Origin: CAZMFZ01 sp964565665
GTDB taxonomy: Bacteria > Bacteroidota > Bacteroidia > Cytophagales > UBA9547
DNA length: 54,253 nucleotides
NCBI GenBank assembly: GCA_964565665.1
Contig: CAZMFZ010000005.1
Span: 1 to 54,253, forward strand
Reading direction: 5' to 3'
Positions 44,111-53,542 of this stretch are shown one piece after another; position 1 is the stretch's first letter; every line of letters begins with the position of its first letter. The notes beneath the pieces are model-generated. The model was not told the origin of the DNA. It did no database searches and saw only the letters and a list, made by a program, of their open reading frames with translations. A program made the translations under genes and the position numbers.

Positions 44111-44142
44111 TTTGATTTACCATATTTATTTCGTAGTTTTGC
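44111..44142 (+). promoter_or_regulatory. Promoter of the GT5-DUF4270-glmS operon
   Basis: TTTG (44111-44114), exactly 19 bases, then TAGTTTTGC (44134-44142). This is identical in both boxes and spacing to the efflux-operon promoter. The leader would be about 47 bases. Confidence 0.75.
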
Positions 44143-44196
44143 AAACTATTTTTTTGGCATAATTTATAATCACTTATAATCAACGGGCACACATCT

Positions 44197-45027
44197 ATGT
44201 CAAAATTAAGAATCCTATACGTAGCGAAAGAAATATCTCCATTCTTAGAAACAGGAAAAGTAGCAGAGTATGTAAGGCAACTTCCGGAAGCCATGCAAGA
44301 GAGAGGCATGGAAATCAGAATCTTAGTTCCGAAATTTGGCAATATCAACGAGCGTAAAAATCGCCTACACGAAGTAGTAAGGCTTTCAGGAATAAATATT
44401 GCAGTTGGTGAAGAAGAAAAACCACTTATAATTAAAGTAGCCTCTATTCCTGCAGCACGTTTGCAGGTGTATTTTATAGATAATGACGATTATTTCCACC
44501 GCAAGCACGATTTGCTCGATGGTCACGATAAATTCTATGCCGATAATGAAGAAAGAGCCATTTTTTTCTGTAAAGGAGCATTAGAAACCGTGAAAAAATT
44601 AGGTTGGTCGCCAGATATTATTCATTGCAGCGATTGGATGACAAGCCTGATTCCTATGTATTTAAAAACACATTATAAAAAAGAACCTATTTATCGCAAT
44701 ACCAAAACGATATTTACCGTTTTCAACACACCTTTCGACCACAAATTTGAAGGCGATACAGGCCAAAAAGCTAAAATGTCGGAAATGGACGATAAATCAT
44801 TAGCACTTTTAGCTACTTCCGATTATTCAGGTTTTATAAAACTGGGGTTAGAATATGCCGATGCTACATTTAAGGCAGAAGATGAATATCATCCTATTCA
44901 CCACGACATTTTTGAGCAACACGAAGCCACAAAACAGCTTGAGTACATGCCTTCAGAAAACAATCTTGAATTTTATTACAATTTCTACAACGAATTAGCA
45001 GGCGTAAATGAATTGGTTGCAGAATAG
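44197..45027 (+). CDS. Stand-alone starch/glycogen synthase N-terminal domain (GT5-like)
   Basis: 276 residues covering only the N-terminal Rossmann half of a GT5 glycogen synthase (LRILYVAKEISPFLETGK at the start, DIIHCSDWMTSLIPMYLKT in the middle). The C-terminal nucleotide-sugar half is absent. The ADP-glucose motif K-x-G-G-L is replaced by ETGKV, so synthase activity is unlikely. From memory, half-length proteins of this kind precede DUF4270 and glmS in many Bacteroidota, so it is probably a conserved protein with another role. It overlaps the next gene by 20 bases. Confidence 0.8.
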   Translation: MSKLRILYVAKEISPFLETGKVAEYVRQLPEAMQERGMEIRILVPKFGNINERKNRLHEVVRLSGINIAVGEEEKPLIIKVASIPAARLQVYFIDNDDYFHRKHDLLDGHDKFYADNEERAIFFCKGALETVKKLGWSPDIIHCSDWMTSLIPMYLKTHYKKEPIYRNTKTIFTVFNTPFDHKFEGDTGQKAKMSEMDDKSLALLATSDYSGFIKLGLEYADATFKAEDEYHPIHHDIFEQHEATKQLEYMPSENNLEFYYNFYNELAGVNELVAE

Positions 45028-46432
45028 CACCTTGGTGTCGATTACAATCGGCATTTTTGCTTTGGTGGCTTGTAAAAAAGGAGATGAATTAAGTAGTGAA
45101 ATTCGCCCAAGAGAAACAGACTTAAGTTCGAATTACGATAGCAGTATCGCAATAACCACAGAGGTTGTAAATTTCAATTCTATACCCACCAATGCCTCCT
45201 TTCGCTTATTAGTTGGGAGGCATCAAGACCCTGTGTTTGGCAATATTACTGCCAATGCCTACTTAAGATTTGTAAACGGAACTAATAAGACAACTTTTGG
45301 CCCAAACCCCGTAGCAGATGCAATTTCGCTACAGTTTTACATGGTTAAAACTGTAGTTATAAAAGACAAACCAGTTGCTTTGCAACCTTATATTTTTGGA
45401 TCAAGTTCAAAGCCAGTGTCTTTCAAAGTTTACAAACTTGATTCTGCAATTGATAACCAAAAATTGTATTATAGAAATGATCTTATTAGTTACAATCCCG
45501 ACAACCTACTTGCTGAAGTTGTATTAGATAATTCTCTCATTAATTCCACTATCACCAATAGAATTATCTCCATTCCCCTACCCTCAACTTTAGGGCAAAA
45601 TTTTATTGATAACCAAAGTTCGTTTGGCTCTATCGATTCATTTCAAAATTTTTTCAAAGGCATCGCTTTAGTAGCTGATGCAGGTAACGAAGGCATTATT
45701 GGTATTTACGACATACAAATGGTATTGCTTTACCACAATTATTATGGGTTGAATAATTTGTATAGTGCTGAAGCTGAAATTATGGGTGCATCATATGTTT
45801 CTACTCCCACTGCAGCACAAAATCAATTTTTAGTGGATAGATTTTCTGGTGAATTAGGAATGCTTGGCACTGTTAATAATAGCTCAGTCCCAACTGAAAA
45901 ATGCTACATACAATCCAATACCGGAGTATTTACCAGAGTGCAATTTTCTGATATTAATTCTTTTAAAGAAGAGGTCAAAATAAAGTATCAAGCCAATAAA
46001 ATATTGGTAAATAAAGCCGAATTGGTAATCAAACCCGATTCTGCCTCCTCATATCTTTTGCCTTTGCAATTATCGGCATTTGAAACAAGCGCTGATGGAA
46101 ATGTGAAAACAACCTCCAATGGAAGTTTTCAATATTTACAAAATGAATTAGCCCAAGGAGGTGGAATATTTGGCTCGCTATCTCCATTGGTCGCTTCCTA
46201 CAGCCTAAATCTTAATGAATACAGATTTACTATTACTACCTATATTCAAGCCATTCTTGATGGCAGAAAAGAAAATAATGGCCTACTTGTTGGTGCTGAA
46301 AATGAACTCATTGAAAACTTGGCATTTGGTTCGCTAAATAGATTTACTTTTTACAACAACCCTGAAAAATTTAAGACAGGAGAGGTTAAATCTAAAATTG
46401 AACTTAGAGTTTACTACACTCCATATAAGTAA
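45008..46432 (+). CDS. DUF4270 lipoprotein
   Basis: A 474-residue lipoprotein with lipobox ALVAC. It matches the DUF4270 family of Bacteroidota: a long, all-beta, Asn/Ser-rich outer-membrane or surface protein (SFRLLVGRHQDPVFGNITAN near the start; ELRVYYTPYK at the end). The function is unknown. It overlaps the GT5-like gene and precedes glmS by 80 bases, so the three probably form one operon. Confidence 0.82.
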   Translation: MNWLQNSTLVSITIGIFALVACKKGDELSSEIRPRETDLSSNYDSSIAITTEVVNFNSIPTNASFRLLVGRHQDPVFGNITANAYLRFVNGTNKTTFGPNPVADAISLQFYMVKTVVIKDKPVALQPYIFGSSSKPVSFKVYKLDSAIDNQKLYYRNDLISYNPDNLLAEVVLDNSLINSTITNRIISIPLPSTLGQNFIDNQSSFGSIDSFQNFFKGIALVADAGNEGIIGIYDIQMVLLYHNYYGLNNLYSAEAEIMGASYVSTPTAAQNQFLVDRFSGELGMLGTVNNSSVPTEKCYIQSNTGVFTRVQFSDINSFKEEVKIKYQANKILVNKAELVIKPDSASSYLLPLQLSAFETSADGNVKTTSNGSFQYLQNELAQGGGIFGSLSPLVASYSLNLNEYRFTITTYIQAILDGRKENNGLLVGAENELIENLAFGSLNRFTFYNNPEKFKTGEVKSKIELRVYYTPYK

Positions 46433-46512
46433 AACAAGCCTGTAAATTGAATGCTTAATAATTGCTTGATTAATCCGCATTAATTCATAAATTGATATAT
46501 AATTAAAGAAAT

Positions 46513-48348
46513 ATGTGTGGAATAGTAGCTTATGTAGGTTATCGGGAAGCATATCCTGTCATTATTAAAGGATTAAAACGGCTTGAATACCGAGGCTATG
46601 ATAGTGCAGGTATTGCCTTAATTAACGATAATCTTAATGTTTATAAGAAAAAAGGCAAGGTAAGCGATCTAGAAGATTACCTCAAAAATGAAACCCTTCA
46701 TTCAACAATTGGCATAGGGCATACCCGCTGGGCTACCCATGGTGAGCCAAATGATGTAAATGCCCATCCACACTTTTCAGAAAATAAAAATCTGGCAATT
46801 ATTCACAATGGAATTATAGAAAACTATGCTTCATTGAAACAAGATTTGATGAAACGAGGCCATCATTTCAGTAGTGCCACCGATTCGGAAGTATTTATCC
46901 ATTTTATTGAAGATATTCAGGGGCACGAAAAATGTTCGCTTGAAGAAGCTGTACGCTTGGCATTGAGCAAAGTGGTAGGAGCTTATGCCATCGTTATTAT
47001 TTCAAAAGACAACAAAAATCAACTTATAGCCGCTAGAAAAGGCAGCCCTTTGGTTGTAGGCATTGGTGAAAACGAGTTTTTTTGTGCCTCAGATGCTACC
47101 CCAATTATTGAATACACGAAAGATGTGGTGTATTTGGAAGATCAACAAATAGCCATAATCAGAGACGGAAAGCTCACAATCAAATCAATTGAAAACATAG
47201 AAAGCACGCCTTATATCCAAAAACTGGATATGGAACTAGAATCCATTGAAAAAGGTGGATTTCCACATTTTATGTTAAAGGAAATATTCGAGCAGCCCAA
47301 GTCAATTACCGATACTATGCGAGGTAGGGTGAATTCGGAAAAAAACCACTTGGTACTTGGCGGATTGCGTGAGCATATTAATAAAATGATGTTCACCAAT
47401 CGCATTGTAATTGTAGCTTGCGGCACTTCTTGGCACGCTGGTTTAGTTGCCGAATACATATTTGAAGAATTGGCAAGGGTGAATGTAGAGGTAGAATATG
47501 CTTCTGAATTTCGGTATAGAAACCCTATAATCAAAGAAGGTGATATTGTGATTTCCATTTCCCAATCGGGTGAAACAGCCGATACATTGGCCGCCATTGA
47601 GCTTGCCAAATCGAAAGGTGCAACTATTTTTGGCGTTTGTAATGTGGTGGGTTCATCAATTCCTCGACTAACTCATGCAGGAGCTTATTTGCATGCAGGG
47701 CCAGAAATTGGCGTAGCAAGTACAAAGGCTTTCACGTCACAAGTTACCGTATTGGCTATGATGGCCATTATTATTGCTTATAAAAAAGGAACAATTACCG
47801 AATCGAAATACCACGAATTGCTTGTAGAGCTAGAAAGTATTCCATCGAAAGTAGAAGAGATTTTAAGCCACAATGATAAAATAAAATATTTGTCTGGCGA
47901 ATTTAAAGATGCAACCAATTTTCTGTATTTGGGCAGAGGGTGCAATTTCCCCGTAGCTTTGGAAGGTGCATTGAAGTTGAAAGAAATATCCTACATTCAT
48001 GCTGAAGGCTATCCGGCTGCAGAAATGAAACATGGGCCCATTGCCTTGATAGATCAAGAAATGCCTGTGGTAATTATTGCGACCAAAGACAGCTCTTACG
48101 AAAAAATTGTGTCAAACATTCAAGAAGTAAAAGCCAGAAAAGGCAGGGTAATAGCCATTGTGACTGAAGGTGATGAACTCATACCGCAAATGGCTGATTA
48201 TGTAATCGCTATTCCGCAGACCAACGAGTTGCTAATACCATTGCTTTCTGTAATTCCTATGCAATTGCTTGCTTATCATATAGCTGTAATGCGTGGTTGC
48301 AATGTAGATCAGCCTAGAAATTTGGCAAAATCGGTAACGGTAGAATAA
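46513..48348 (+). CDS. glmS: Glutamine-fructose-6-phosphate aminotransferase
   Basis: A 611-residue enzyme making glucosamine-6-phosphate, the entry to peptidoglycan and LPS sugar synthesis. The N-terminal glutaminase domain starts MCGIVAYVG, with Cys2 as nucleophile after Met removal. Two SIS isomerase domains follow, with SQSGETADTLAAI and CGTSWHAG, and the C-terminus PRNLAKSVTVE is invariant in the family. No glmS ribozyme is seen before it. It is the third gene of its operon. Confidence 0.97.
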   Translation: MCGIVAYVGYREAYPVIIKGLKRLEYRGYDSAGIALINDNLNVYKKKGKVSDLEDYLKNETLHSTIGIGHTRWATHGEPNDVNAHPHFSENKNLAIIHNGIIENYASLKQDLMKRGHHFSSATDSEVFIHFIEDIQGHEKCSLEEAVRLALSKVVGAYAIVIISKDNKNQLIAARKGSPLVVGIGENEFFCASDATPIIEYTKDVVYLEDQQIAIIRDGKLTIKSIENIESTPYIQKLDMELESIEKGGFPHFMLKEIFEQPKSITDTMRGRVNSEKNHLVLGGLREHINKMMFTNRIVIVACGTSWHAGLVAEYIFEELARVNVEVEYASEFRYRNPIIKEGDIVISISQSGETADTLAAIELAKSKGATIFGVCNVVGSSIPRLTHAGAYLHAGPEIGVASTKAFTSQVTVLAMMAIIIAYKKGTITESKYHELLVELESIPSKVEEILSHNDKIKYLSGEFKDATNFLYLGRGCNFPVALEGALKLKEISYIHAEGYPAAEMKHGPIALIDQEMPVVIIATKDSSYEKIVSNIQEVKARKGRVIAIVTEGDELIPQMADYVIAIPQTNELLIPLLSVIPMQLLAYHIAVMRGCNVDQPRNLAKSVTVE

Positions 48349-48377
48349 TCTATTTTTTCTTTTTAAACGAGATTGCA

Positions 48378-49349
48378 TTGAAAATCTTGATTATTCGTTT
48401 TTCTGCTATTGGCGATATAGCTTGGACCTCTCCCGTAATAAGGTGTTGCAAACAGCAGTTGCCCAATGCAGAAATACACTTTTGCACCAAAGCAAAATTT
48501 GGTGTGCTTGTTGAAAATAACCCATACTTAGACAAAGTTCATTATCTAAATGACTCTTTAGTTGAATTGTTGGGTGAATTGAAGTCTGAAAATTTCGATT
48601 ATGTAATTGACTTACACAGCAAAATTCGCTCGAAAATCATTGCTTTCTACTTGGGAAAAAAAACTTATACCTATAATAAACTCAGCTTCCAGCGATTTTT
48701 ATTTACCAAATTCCAAATCAACTTCATGGCTGGCAAAAAGCATGTAGCAGAAAGGTATTTAGATACGGTAAAAAAAATAGGTGTAGTAAATGACTACAAA
48801 GGTCTTGATTTTTTTATAGCAGCCGAAAATGAACTATCTATTGAAAATTTCCCCGAAGTTTATAAAAATGGCTATGCAAGCTTTGTAATTGGGGCAAGCC
48901 AACCTACCAAAAAACTGCCCTTAGAGAAAATGGCCGAATTGTGCTTTAAAATCAAATTGCCAATCATGTTGCTTGGTGGAAAAGAAGATTTTGAACTTGG
49001 AGAGCAATTAATAAGCTATTTAGATAATTTTATATCTCAAATAGAAAAAAAGCCACAGCTACTGAATGTATGTGGCAAATATAATTTGGGGCAATCGGCA
49101 TCTATTGTGAAGCAATCGGATTTGGTATATGGGCACGACACTGGGCTTACTCATATTGCAGCAGCCTTTGGCAAGAAAATATATTCGATTTGGGGCCCAA
49201 CTTCTCCTATCAGTTTTGCCCCTTATATGGCTGATAATGTGCTCATTGAAAACAATAATTTAACCTGCCGCCCATGCTCAAAATCGGGGCTTAAACAATG
49301 TCCGAAAGGGCATTTTAAATGTTTGAAGGAAGTAGAATTTAATTTTTAA
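48378..49349 (+). CDS. Glycosyltransferase family 9 (heptosyltransferase-like), second copy
   Basis: A 323-residue GT9 protein. MKILIIRFSAIGDIAWTSPV is the canonical start, which fixes the TTG at 48378 as the start codon. The donor pocket reads LVYGHDTGLTHIAAAFGKK, followed by YSIWGPTSP. The C-terminus has a Cys cluster (CRPCSK, QCPKGHFKC). It is shorter than the GT9 at 30135 and lies 29 bases after glmS, so sugar supply and glycan assembly may be linked. Confidence 0.9.
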   Translation: MKILIIRFSAIGDIAWTSPVIRCCKQQLPNAEIHFCTKAKFGVLVENNPYLDKVHYLNDSLVELLGELKSENFDYVIDLHSKIRSKIIAFYLGKKTYTYNKLSFQRFLFTKFQINFMAGKKHVAERYLDTVKKIGVVNDYKGLDFFIAAENELSIENFPEVYKNGYASFVIGASQPTKKLPLEKMAELCFKIKLPIMLLGGKEDFELGEQLISYLDNFISQIEKKPQLLNVCGKYNLGQSASIVKQSDLVYGHDTGLTHIAAAFGKKIYSIWGPTSPISFAPYMADNVLIENNNLTCRPCSKSGLKQCPKGHFKCLKEVEFNF

Positions 49350-49365
49350 TAGTTTGAACAATGAA

Positions 49366-50148
49366 TTAAAGTAGCTTTTTTACTGCCTCATGCTCTTTTT
49401 CAAACCATTTTCCCTCTTTTGAGCCAAGCTCTTTCCATTTTTGCTCTATGTCTTCCACTCGATTTTCAGATGCGGGATGTGTACTCAAAAACTCCGGAAT
49501 ATAGCTGGATTTTTGTTTGGCAACCAGTTTTTTGAAAAAGCCACCTACTGCCCTAGGGTCGTATTCGGTAGCGTAAAGATAGGAAACTGCACATTCATCA
49601 GCTTGCTTTTCATCGGCTCTACTAAAAGTAAGCCCTAGTAATTGCCTACCGATTTCTACCAAAAAACTCATATCACCACCTGTAGCTATTCCAATAATGG
49701 CACTTATACCATATTGCGATACCATTCGCATGGTGCTGTGTCGGTTGTCGGCATGGGCAATTTCGTGAGCAAGTACTCCAGCCAATTCGGCTTCATTGTC
49801 TAAAAACTTAATAATGCCGGTATACACATATATATAACCTCCAGCCACACAAAATGCATTTAGTACGCTGTCGTTCTCAACAATGTGTAGCTGCCAAGGA
49901 AAATCTTGCTTATACTTTATCTTATCAGATTTAAGAATATTTGTCTTGATTTTCTCTAGGTATTGGTATGCTGGCAGGTTTGTTTTTTTGTCTAAAATTT
50001 TACCTTCCATGGGGTTGTATTGCATCTGTTTGGCGAATTGCTCACCAATTAGTTTATCGACATCAATAGGAATAAACTCATTTATCTTGGAACAAGAAGA
50101 AAATAAAAGCAAGAAAATGAGGGCAAGAAGAGTATTAATTATTTTCAA
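49366..50148 (-). CDS. M48-family metalloprotease lipoprotein
   Basis: A 260-residue lipoprotein protease. The lipobox is LLFSSC (Cys19), and the zinc motif is HEIAHADNRHS (HExxH) near residue 130, with the third ligand in the downstream helix (SRADEKQADECAVSYLY). It belongs to the BepA/LoiP-like M48 group that removes misfolded outer-membrane proteins. The start must be TTG 50148 because no ATG precedes the signal. It converges with the GT9 gene; the two genes are 16 bases apart. Confidence 0.9.
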   Translation of the reverse strand: MKIINTLLALIFLLLFSSCSKINEFIPIDVDKLIGEQFAKQMQYNPMEGKILDKKTNLPAYQYLEKIKTNILKSDKIKYKQDFPWQLHIVENDSVLNAFCVAGGYIYVYTGIIKFLDNEAELAGVLAHEIAHADNRHSTMRMVSQYGISAIIGIATGGDMSFLVEIGRQLLGLTFSRADEKQADECAVSYLYATEYDPRAVGGFFKKLVAKQKSSYIPEFLSTHPASENRVEDIEQKWKELGSKEGKWFEKEHEAVKKLL

Positions 50149-50170
50149 AATTTAATGAAATATTAAAATG

Positions 50171-50207
50171 AAAACGGCTTCCGGAATTTAAATCCGAAAG
50201 CCGTTTT
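50171..50207 (-). terminator. Intrinsic terminator after sodA
   Basis: A 10-bp stem, AAAACGGCTT / AAGCCGTTTT, extended by an imperfect inner stem around GGAATTTAAATCC, lies four bases past the sod stop codon. Confidence 0.8.
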
Positions 50208-50210
50208 GAA

Positions 50211-50816
50211 TTATTTAGCTGCTTTGTAGAGTTCAGCTGCTTTTGCCCAATTTACCACATTCCAAAAGGCTGCAATATAATCGGGGCGTTTGTTTTGGTA
50301 TTTCAAATAATAAGCATGTTCCCACACATCAAGACCTACAATTGGTGTGCCTTTTACTTCGGCAATATCCATGATTGGAGAATCTTGATTAGGCGTAGAA
50401 GTGATTGCCAATTCACCTTCCTTTACAATTAACCAAGCCCAACCTGAGCCAAATCGACTTGTTGCAGCTTTAGCAAACTCTTCTTTGAAGGTATCAAAAC
50501 TGCCGAATTTTTTGTCGATTGCTGCAGCCAAATCACCTGTTGGTTTTCCGCCTGCGTTTGGAGCAATTATTGTCCAAAAAAAAGAGTGATTGTAATGTCC
50601 ACCGCCATTGTTGCGAACTGGAGCCGGGTATTTGCTTATATTTTTTACTATTTCTTCTATAGACAAACTCTCTTCTGGCTTCCCAGCTAGGGCTGCATTG
50701 AGGTTTGTTACATACGCATTGTGGTGGCGATCATGGTGAATTTCCATGGTCAATTTGTCGAAATGTGGTTCCAATGCATCGTTTGCATAAGGAAGAGCGG
50801 GAAGTGTGAAAGCCAT
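50211..50816 (-). CDS. sodA: Superoxide dismutase, Mn-type
   Basis: A 201-residue Fe/Mn superoxide dismutase. Metal ligands are seen in MEIHHDRHHNAY (His), GGGHYNHSFFW (His) and GLDVWEHAYYLKY (Asp, His). The residues GGGHYNH and STPNQDSPIMD resemble E. coli MnSOD (Gln near 146), not FeSOD, so manganese is favoured, though cambialistic enzymes occur in this phylum. There is no signal peptide, so it is cytoplasmic. It has its own terminator. Confidence 0.94.
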   Translation of the reverse strand: MAFTLPALPYANDALEPHFDKLTMEIHHDRHHNAYVTNLNAALAGKPEESLSIEEIVKNISKYPAPVRNNGGGHYNHSFFWTIIAPNAGGKPTGDLAAAIDKKFGSFDTFKEEFAKAATSRFGSGWAWLIVKEGELAITSTPNQDSPIMDIAEVKGTPIVGLDVWEHAYYLKYQNKRPDYIAAFWNVVNWAKAAELYKAAK

Positions 50817-50915
50817 TTTTTTTAAGTTTAGATATTTATAAATTGAATTTAACTGGAGTTGCTAATTTACAACCTAGTTTCGAACATTAAAATTTAAAAA
50901 ATAATTTCATTAGTT

Positions 50916-51890
50916 TCATATCCTTATCGTCTTTATCGTAATCAACACATCTAGCACTATAAATATAAGTGCAACGAATAGAAAATAGAAGTATTTGTTG
51001 GCTGACGCGTCTACCGTTTTCACATCGCGAAGCTCGCCTTCAATTTTATTAATGTCGTTTATTAGCTTGGCTACATCGTATCGTTTGTCGCTTATTTCAT
51101 AGTATTTGCCATCTGTTACTGAAGCCAACTTTCTTAAAGCTTTTATATTTAATTTGCTAATTACTGTTTTGCCATATTCATCGCGTTTGTAGCCCGACTC
51201 GAAAGGTACTTTTCCGCCTTCTTCTGTGCCTATTCCCAAAGTAAAAAGTTTAATTGCTGAGCCATCCAGATCGTCTGCCAATTCTTCAGTTTCTTCACCA
51301 AAATCTTCGCCATCGCTTATCAGTACTACAACTCTAGATTTGGAATTGGCACTTTTCTCATCAGTAGCATTTTTAAATCGTTTGATTGCCATTTCTAAGG
51401 GCGGGGCAAAATCTGTTCCGGCCGAAGGCACTAGGTTTGTGCTAAGTGTTTCAATAAATAGATTTAAGGCATTTTGATCAAAAGTAAGAGGGCATTGCAC
51501 AAAGGCTTCAGAGGAAAAAATAATAATGCCAATTCTATCGGAATTGAAGGCATCGGCAATTTTTTTGAGCTCAAATTTCACCTTTTCCAACCGTGATGGT
51601 TGCACATCTCTCACATTCATAGAGTTTGACAAATCGACCAAAAAATATATGTCTTTCCCTATACTCTGAATTTCCTTTTTTACATCACCAAAGCTAGGGG
51701 CTAGCAAGGATATAACAATTAAGGCAAAATAAATTGTGCGGATAATTAACTTGATAAATACAGACCTGAAATTGGTTTTGAGCAATATGGCTATCCACGA
51801 AACCCTAACTATATAAAAAAAGTAAAGCAACCCAGCAATTGCTATCAAAATTATTTCTAACAAGCCTGGTATTTTTTGAAAAGTCATCAT
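50916..51890 (-). CDS. BatB-like VWA-domain membrane protein
   Basis: 324 residues. Two N-terminal membrane helices (about 10-30 and 48-65) precede a von Willebrand A domain with a complete MIDAS (D86-L-S-N-S90, plus VLISDGEDFG), and one helix ends the protein (YFYFLFVALIFIVLDVLI). This is the BatA/BatB layout of the Bacteroidota aerotolerance operon, involved in oxidative stress or envelope functions. Here the other bat genes are not adjacent. It lies between sodA and ftsZ. Confidence 0.87.
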   Translation of the reverse strand: MMTFQKIPGLLEIILIAIAGLLYFFYIVRVSWIAILLKTNFRSVFIKLIIRTIYFALIVISLLAPSFGDVKKEIQSIGKDIYFLVDLSNSMNVRDVQPSRLEKVKFELKKIADAFNSDRIGIIIFSSEAFVQCPLTFDQNALNLFIETLSTNLVPSAGTDFAPPLEMAIKRFKNATDEKSANSKSRVVVLISDGEDFGEETEELADDLDGSAIKLFTLGIGTEEGGKVPFESGYKRDEYGKTVISKLNIKALRKLASVTDGKYYEISDKRYDVAKLINDINKIEGELRDVKTVDASANKYFYFLFVALIFIVLDVLITIKTIRI

Positions 51891-51994
51891 AAGAAATTAT
51901 ATGCTGATAATTTTAGATTTGCAAAATTAAGCAGTGCAAATCAAAATCTATGAATACAACACAGCACAATTAATGAAAAACTTTCAGAAATAAA

Positions 51995-53482
51995 TTAATC
52001 TACATTATCGTGAAGAAACTTGTTGTTGCCTAATATCTCGTTGTCTTCATTGAGGCTGAAACGTGAGATATTTTTTTCTGAAGAATGTGGGGCTTCGTAA
52101 ATTTGTTTTTTCCTCCTAATGAACGCAGGAGTTTCATTCATTTCCTTATATTCCTCAGGATTCATGGCCGAAAAAGTAGTGCGTTCTGAAATCAGATAAG
52201 ATCGTGAGGTATAATTTTCCTCTTGTTTTTTTCTTTTTTCTGCATTCAAATCTTGGTAATCAGATAATGAAGAGCCACTTGTTTTGGGCGAATCGAATAG
52301 ATAAGGATGTTTGGTATCTACCTGCCTTGTGCCATCAATATCTAAAAACACGCTTTCTGTATTTGCTGGATTTTTAAATACACCATTTGAAGATTCTACA
52401 ATTTTGGGTTCTTCTTCTTGAATGGGTTTGTAGCTGCTAGGGCGATTTTTTGCAGCAGGAGCATCTGAGAAAATACTAGTTTGCCTATTAGAATTTAGGT
52501 CGATAACTGTGCGGGTTGCCAATTTATTTAATTCCATATCGGTAAAACCTGTGGCAATTACAGTTACGGATATTTGGTCGCCAAAGTCTTTTACCAAGCG
52601 TACGCCTGGTTTCAAAAAGGCGTCCCCTGCTTTTTCCTGAAAATAATTATTTATGATGGCAAACTCTTCCATCTCAAACATATCTTCATCAGCTGTTACT
52701 GATACTAATATTTTAGTTGCACCTAAAATATCAGTATTGTTCAATAAAGGTGAATGCAAGGCCAAATCGGCAGCTCTCTCTGCTTTTCCTTCTCCAGAAG
52801 CCATACCGAAACCCATTAAAGCCGTTCCGGCTTCTTTGAGTACCGTATTCACATCTTCCAAATCGATATTTATAAATCCAGAATCGCCAATTATCTCAGC
52901 AATACTTTTTGCTCCTTGCAACAATATTTTATCAGCTTGCGAAAATGCCTCTTTAAATGACATTTTAGGGAAAATTTCGTAGAGCCTGTCGTTGATAACT
53001 TCAAGCACTGCATCGCAATTGCTTCTTAATTCTTCAATACCATCAATGGCAATTTTTTTCTTAAAATTTCCTTCGAATGTAAATGGCATAGTTACAATTC
53101 CCACGGTGAGAATGTCCATTTCTTTGGCTATCCGGGCAATAACAGGTGCTGCTCCCGTACCCGTGCCACCGCCCATTCCAGCAGTAATGAAAAGCATTTT
53201 TGTACCTTCCAATACTTCTCTAATTTTTTCTTTATCGTCCATGGCAAACTGACGAGCCTTTTCAGGCTTGCTGCCAGCACCCAAGCCCACATTTCCTAAA
53301 GAAAATTTATTGGGTACTTCACTCGCTTTCAAGGCTTGTGCATCGGTATTGCACACTATGAATTCTACGCCCACAATTCCTTGGCGATACATATAGCTAA
53401 CGGCATTGCCACCGCCACCGCCAACACCAATCACTTTTATAATTGACTTGCTTATATTGGGGATTTCAAATTTATAGTCCAT
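51995..53482 (-). CDS. ftsZ: Cell division protein FtsZ
   Basis: A 495-residue tubulin-like GTPase that forms the Z ring. The N-terminal phosphate loop is VIGVGGGGGNAVSYM, and the tubulin signature is GMGGGTGTGAAPVIA near residue 102. The synergy region contains NAV-type and FGDQISVTVIATGF strands. A long disordered linker (about 320-440) leads to the FtsA/ZipA-binding peptide (TPAFIRRKKQIYE). A further tail ends in NKFLHDNVD, a feature I know from Bacteroidota FtsZ. It follows ftsA in the same direction. Confidence 0.97.
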   Translation of the reverse strand: MDYKFEIPNISKSIIKVIGVGGGGGNAVSYMYRQGIVGVEFIVCNTDAQALKASEVPNKFSLGNVGLGAGSKPEKARQFAMDDKEKIREVLEGTKMLFITAGMGGGTGTGAAPVIARIAKEMDILTVGIVTMPFTFEGNFKKKIAIDGIEELRSNCDAVLEVINDRLYEIFPKMSFKEAFSQADKILLQGAKSIAEIIGDSGFINIDLEDVNTVLKEAGTALMGFGMASGEGKAERAADLALHSPLLNNTDILGATKILVSVTADEDMFEMEEFAIINNYFQEKAGDAFLKPGVRLVKDFGDQISVTVIATGFTDMELNKLATRTVIDLNSNRQTSIFSDAPAAKNRPSSYKPIQEEEPKIVESSNGVFKNPANTESVFLDIDGTRQVDTKHPYLFDSPKTSGSSLSDYQDLNAEKRKKQEENYTSRSYLISERTTFSAMNPEEYKEMNETPAFIRRKKQIYEAPHSSEKNISRFSLNEDNEILGNNKFLHDNVD

Positions 53483-53542
53483 AGCTAATTTACCTTAGTC
53501 AAAAATACTATGGATTATATACAAGTTTTCCACATCACCATT

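Noticed and set aside
46433..46512. glmS ribozyme
   Set aside because: The 80 bases before glmS are AT-rich and lack the ribozyme core; glmS is an internal operon gene here.
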